A stretch of 6,273 nt of DNA from positions 1-6,273 of the forward strand of contig JABGZU010000016.1 of assembly GCA_018674605.1 (NCBI GenBank), written 5' to 3'. The notes below the pieces were generated by a model. That model made no database searches, was not told the DNA's origin, and saw only the letters and a program-made list of their open reading frames with translations. The stretch's first letter is position 1. Every line of letters starts with the position of its first letter. Position numbers and translations under genes: made by a program. The stretch is from Candidatus Nitrosopumilus sp. (lineage in GTDB: Archaea; Thermoproteota; Nitrososphaeria; Nitrososphaerales; Nitrosopumilaceae). Of the stretch, positions 5,023-6,273 are shown in pieces.

Positions 5023-5242
5023 ATGAAAATCAAACTGATTTTGGAATTTGCAATAAAATAATAATTTGTGCCTAGAATTGTTCTATTTTATGTAGTGATA
5101 ATGTAGAACATATGGAATATTATTTTGATTTTTTCATAATGTATCTGATGTATGATTAAAAAGATTAGTTTGCAATTAATTGTAATCGATCCCATCATCC
5201 TAATCCCAAATGTTATATTCAAATTATCTTGATTTTGAATTA
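5023..5242. other. Intergenic region before the rhodanese gene
   Basis: This 220-nt AT-rich gap holds no convincing gene. It contains the 10-bp palindrome CAATTAATTG (5173-5182) and a TATA-like sequence further down. Minus-strand frames here are short, AT-driven and run into the rhodanese N-terminus. Confidence 0.5.
5213..5218 (+). promoter_or_regulatory. TATA-like box of the rhodanese gene
   Basis: TTATAT lies about 28 nt before the ATG at 5243, with no ribosome binding motif in between. This supports both the chosen start and a leaderless transcript. Confidence 0.45.
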
Positions 5243-6273
5243 ATGTTATCTCAACAGTTTGTAATACTTGGAATTGCAATTACTGTATCTGTGTTTGCTG
5301 GAATTTTAATTGGTACTTCTATGAATCAAGATGCTCAAACCTTGGATAATCCTTATGCATATGATGCAGATACTGTATATGAGAAATTACAAAAAAATGA
5401 AATTTATGTTATTGATATTAGAAACGAATCTGAATATTCTAAAGGTCACATTCCTGGTTCATCTATTGACTATTTGTATGGGGATACACTTGATAAGAGA
5501 ATTAGTACTATTCAGAAAAAATTACCTGACTTTACTTTTGATAAAAAATTAGTTCTAGTTGACAATGATGGAGTTCATGCAAAATATATTGCAAAGTCAA
5601 TGTCTGATGAAGGAATTGAAACATACTTTTTAAAAAGTGGTTTGAGTAGTTGGGATAAAGAACTAGAAATTACAACTAGTGCTAAAATTATTAATTCTGA
5701 AAAATTAACATCACTAATTTCCCAAAATGAAGATATTTACCTTCTTGATGTTCGTGAACCTTCAGAACTTGAAGTTACAAAAATCGAATCAAGTGTAAAC
5801 ATTCCATTATCTGAAATTTTTGAAGTAAATGGGATGGATGATATTCCAACTGATAAACCCGTAATTGTGATCTGTGGTTCTGGAAATAGAGCAACAATTG
5901 CAACATATGCCCTTGCCCAAAATGAAATAGATTTTCAGGTTCTTGAGGGAGGCATTAAAGCATGGGATGTGTACTCTGAAACATCTGAATTAGATAGAAT
6001 TTTTGAAAAAATGGATGATATTCACGCACAACACCAATCCCAAATGTCTCAAATGTGGCAATCTATGGATGATGTTAAACAACAAGAATTTCTAGAAAAG
6101 TTAACTGCTAAAATTACAAAGATGGAGAATATGGATATTTCTGAACATTTCTTAAAATCTAATCATGGGATGAATAATGAGACTGGTCATGACAAAATGA
6201 TGGGGTCTTCTGATATGACTATGCACCAAGGTATGATGCAACGTGGTGAAATGGCTATGGGTTTTGATCAAAA
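5243..6273 (+). CDS. Exported tandem-rhodanese protein with Met/His-rich C-terminal region (3' end outside window)
   Basis: The frame opens at ATG 5243 and is still open at the end of the window (343 codons seen). Residues 5-25 are a hydrophobic signal or anchor. Rhodanese domain 1 (about 38-140) has the DIRNESEYSKGHIPG motif (58-72), but the loop that should hold the catalytic cysteine reads VDNDGVHA with D107, so it is predicted inactive. Domain 2 (about 148-243) has DVREPSE (169-175) and an intact active loop, CGSGNRA (211-217). A charged helical stretch (250-300) then leads to a region rich in Met and His (310-340: 10 Met, 2 His), like copper-binding methionine motifs. Such proteins move sulfane sulfur between thiols; here the site is probably outside the membrane. 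The copper idea is inference, and nearby cobalt, copper and ZIP genes make it reasonable. The TATA-like box 28 nt upstream supports the start. Confidence 0.88.
   Translation, partial: MLSQQFVILGIAITVSVFAGILIGTSMNQDAQTLDNPYAYDADTVYEKLQKNEIYVIDIRNESEYSKGHIPGSSIDYLYGDTLDKRISTIQKKLPDFTFDKKLVLVDNDGVHAKYIAKSMSDEGIETYFLKSGLSSWDKELEITTSAKIINSEKLTSLISQNEDIYLLDVREPSELEVTKIESSVNIPLSEIFEVNGMDDIPTDKPVIVICGSGNRATIATYALAQNEIDFQVLEGGIKAWDVYSETSELDRIFEKMDDIHAQHQSQMSQMWQSMDDVKQQEFLEKLTAKITKMENMDISEHFLKSNHGMNNETGHDKMMGSSDMTMHQGMMQRGEMAMGFDQ

Noticed and set aside
5023..5061. 12-residue frame starting MKIKLILEFA directly after the lysine-rich gene
   Set aside because: It is too short, and has no promoter, conserved motif or overlap to support it.
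5173..5182. Palindrome CAATTAATTG upstream of the rhodanese TATA-like box
   Set aside because: Short A/T palindromes are frequent in DNA of this composition and no second copy is nearby, so it is mentioned only within the intergenic entry.
5088..5279. Minus-strand 63-residue frame before the rhodanese gene
   Set aside because: It overlaps the rhodanese promoter and N-terminus and consists mostly of Ile, His, Gln and Asn, as expected from AT-rich DNA; no domain, and no partner gene supports it.
5331..5552. Plus-strand 73-residue frame inside the rhodanese gene
   Set aside because: It is a different frame within the first rhodanese domain, whose own frame shows clear family motifs.

Overview
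The window looks like AT-rich chromosomal DNA (GC roughly one third, by eye) from a marine or soil ammonia-oxidising thaumarchaeon of the Nitrosopumilus/Nitrosarchaeum kind. I infer this from the combination of CbtB/CbtA, a two-domain multicopper oxidase joined to a ZIP transporter, many tiny lineage-type proteins, and a recurring promoter layout in which a TATA-like box sits about 30 nt before the start codon, as in archaeal leaderless genes. No rRNA, tRNA, CRISPR array or mobile element was seen.

Region 1 (1-899): the 3' end of cbtB followed at 14 nt by a complete cbtA, together a predicted cobalt importer, consistent with cobalamin demand. Region 2 (900-1096): a possible terminator hairpin, then a promoter with a palindromic, repeated operator-like element. 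Region 3 (1097-3335): an operon in which a secreted two-domain multicopper oxidase overlaps by 11 nt a ZIP-family metal transporter carrying an extra extracytoplasmic N-terminal domain. A small membrane-anchored six-cysteine protein follows (3396-3704).

Region 4 (3705-5022) is a stretch of micro-genes. On the minus strand lie three small membrane-protein ORFs of 66, 48 and 32 aa; the first two overlap by ATGA. On the plus strand lie a 55-aa cysteine-cluster ORF, a 36-aa single zinc-finger protein, and a very basic 66-aa protein. Region 5 (5243 to the end) is an incomplete gene for an exported tandem-rhodanese protein whose first domain has lost the catalytic cysteine and whose C-terminal part becomes Met/His-rich.

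Much of the window can be read as metal and thiol handling at the cell surface: cobalt import, copper oxidase chemistry, divalent metal transport, an external Cys-rich protein and a rhodanese with a possible copper-binding tail. The family assignments are strong. The functional link between the blocks is inference from proximity.
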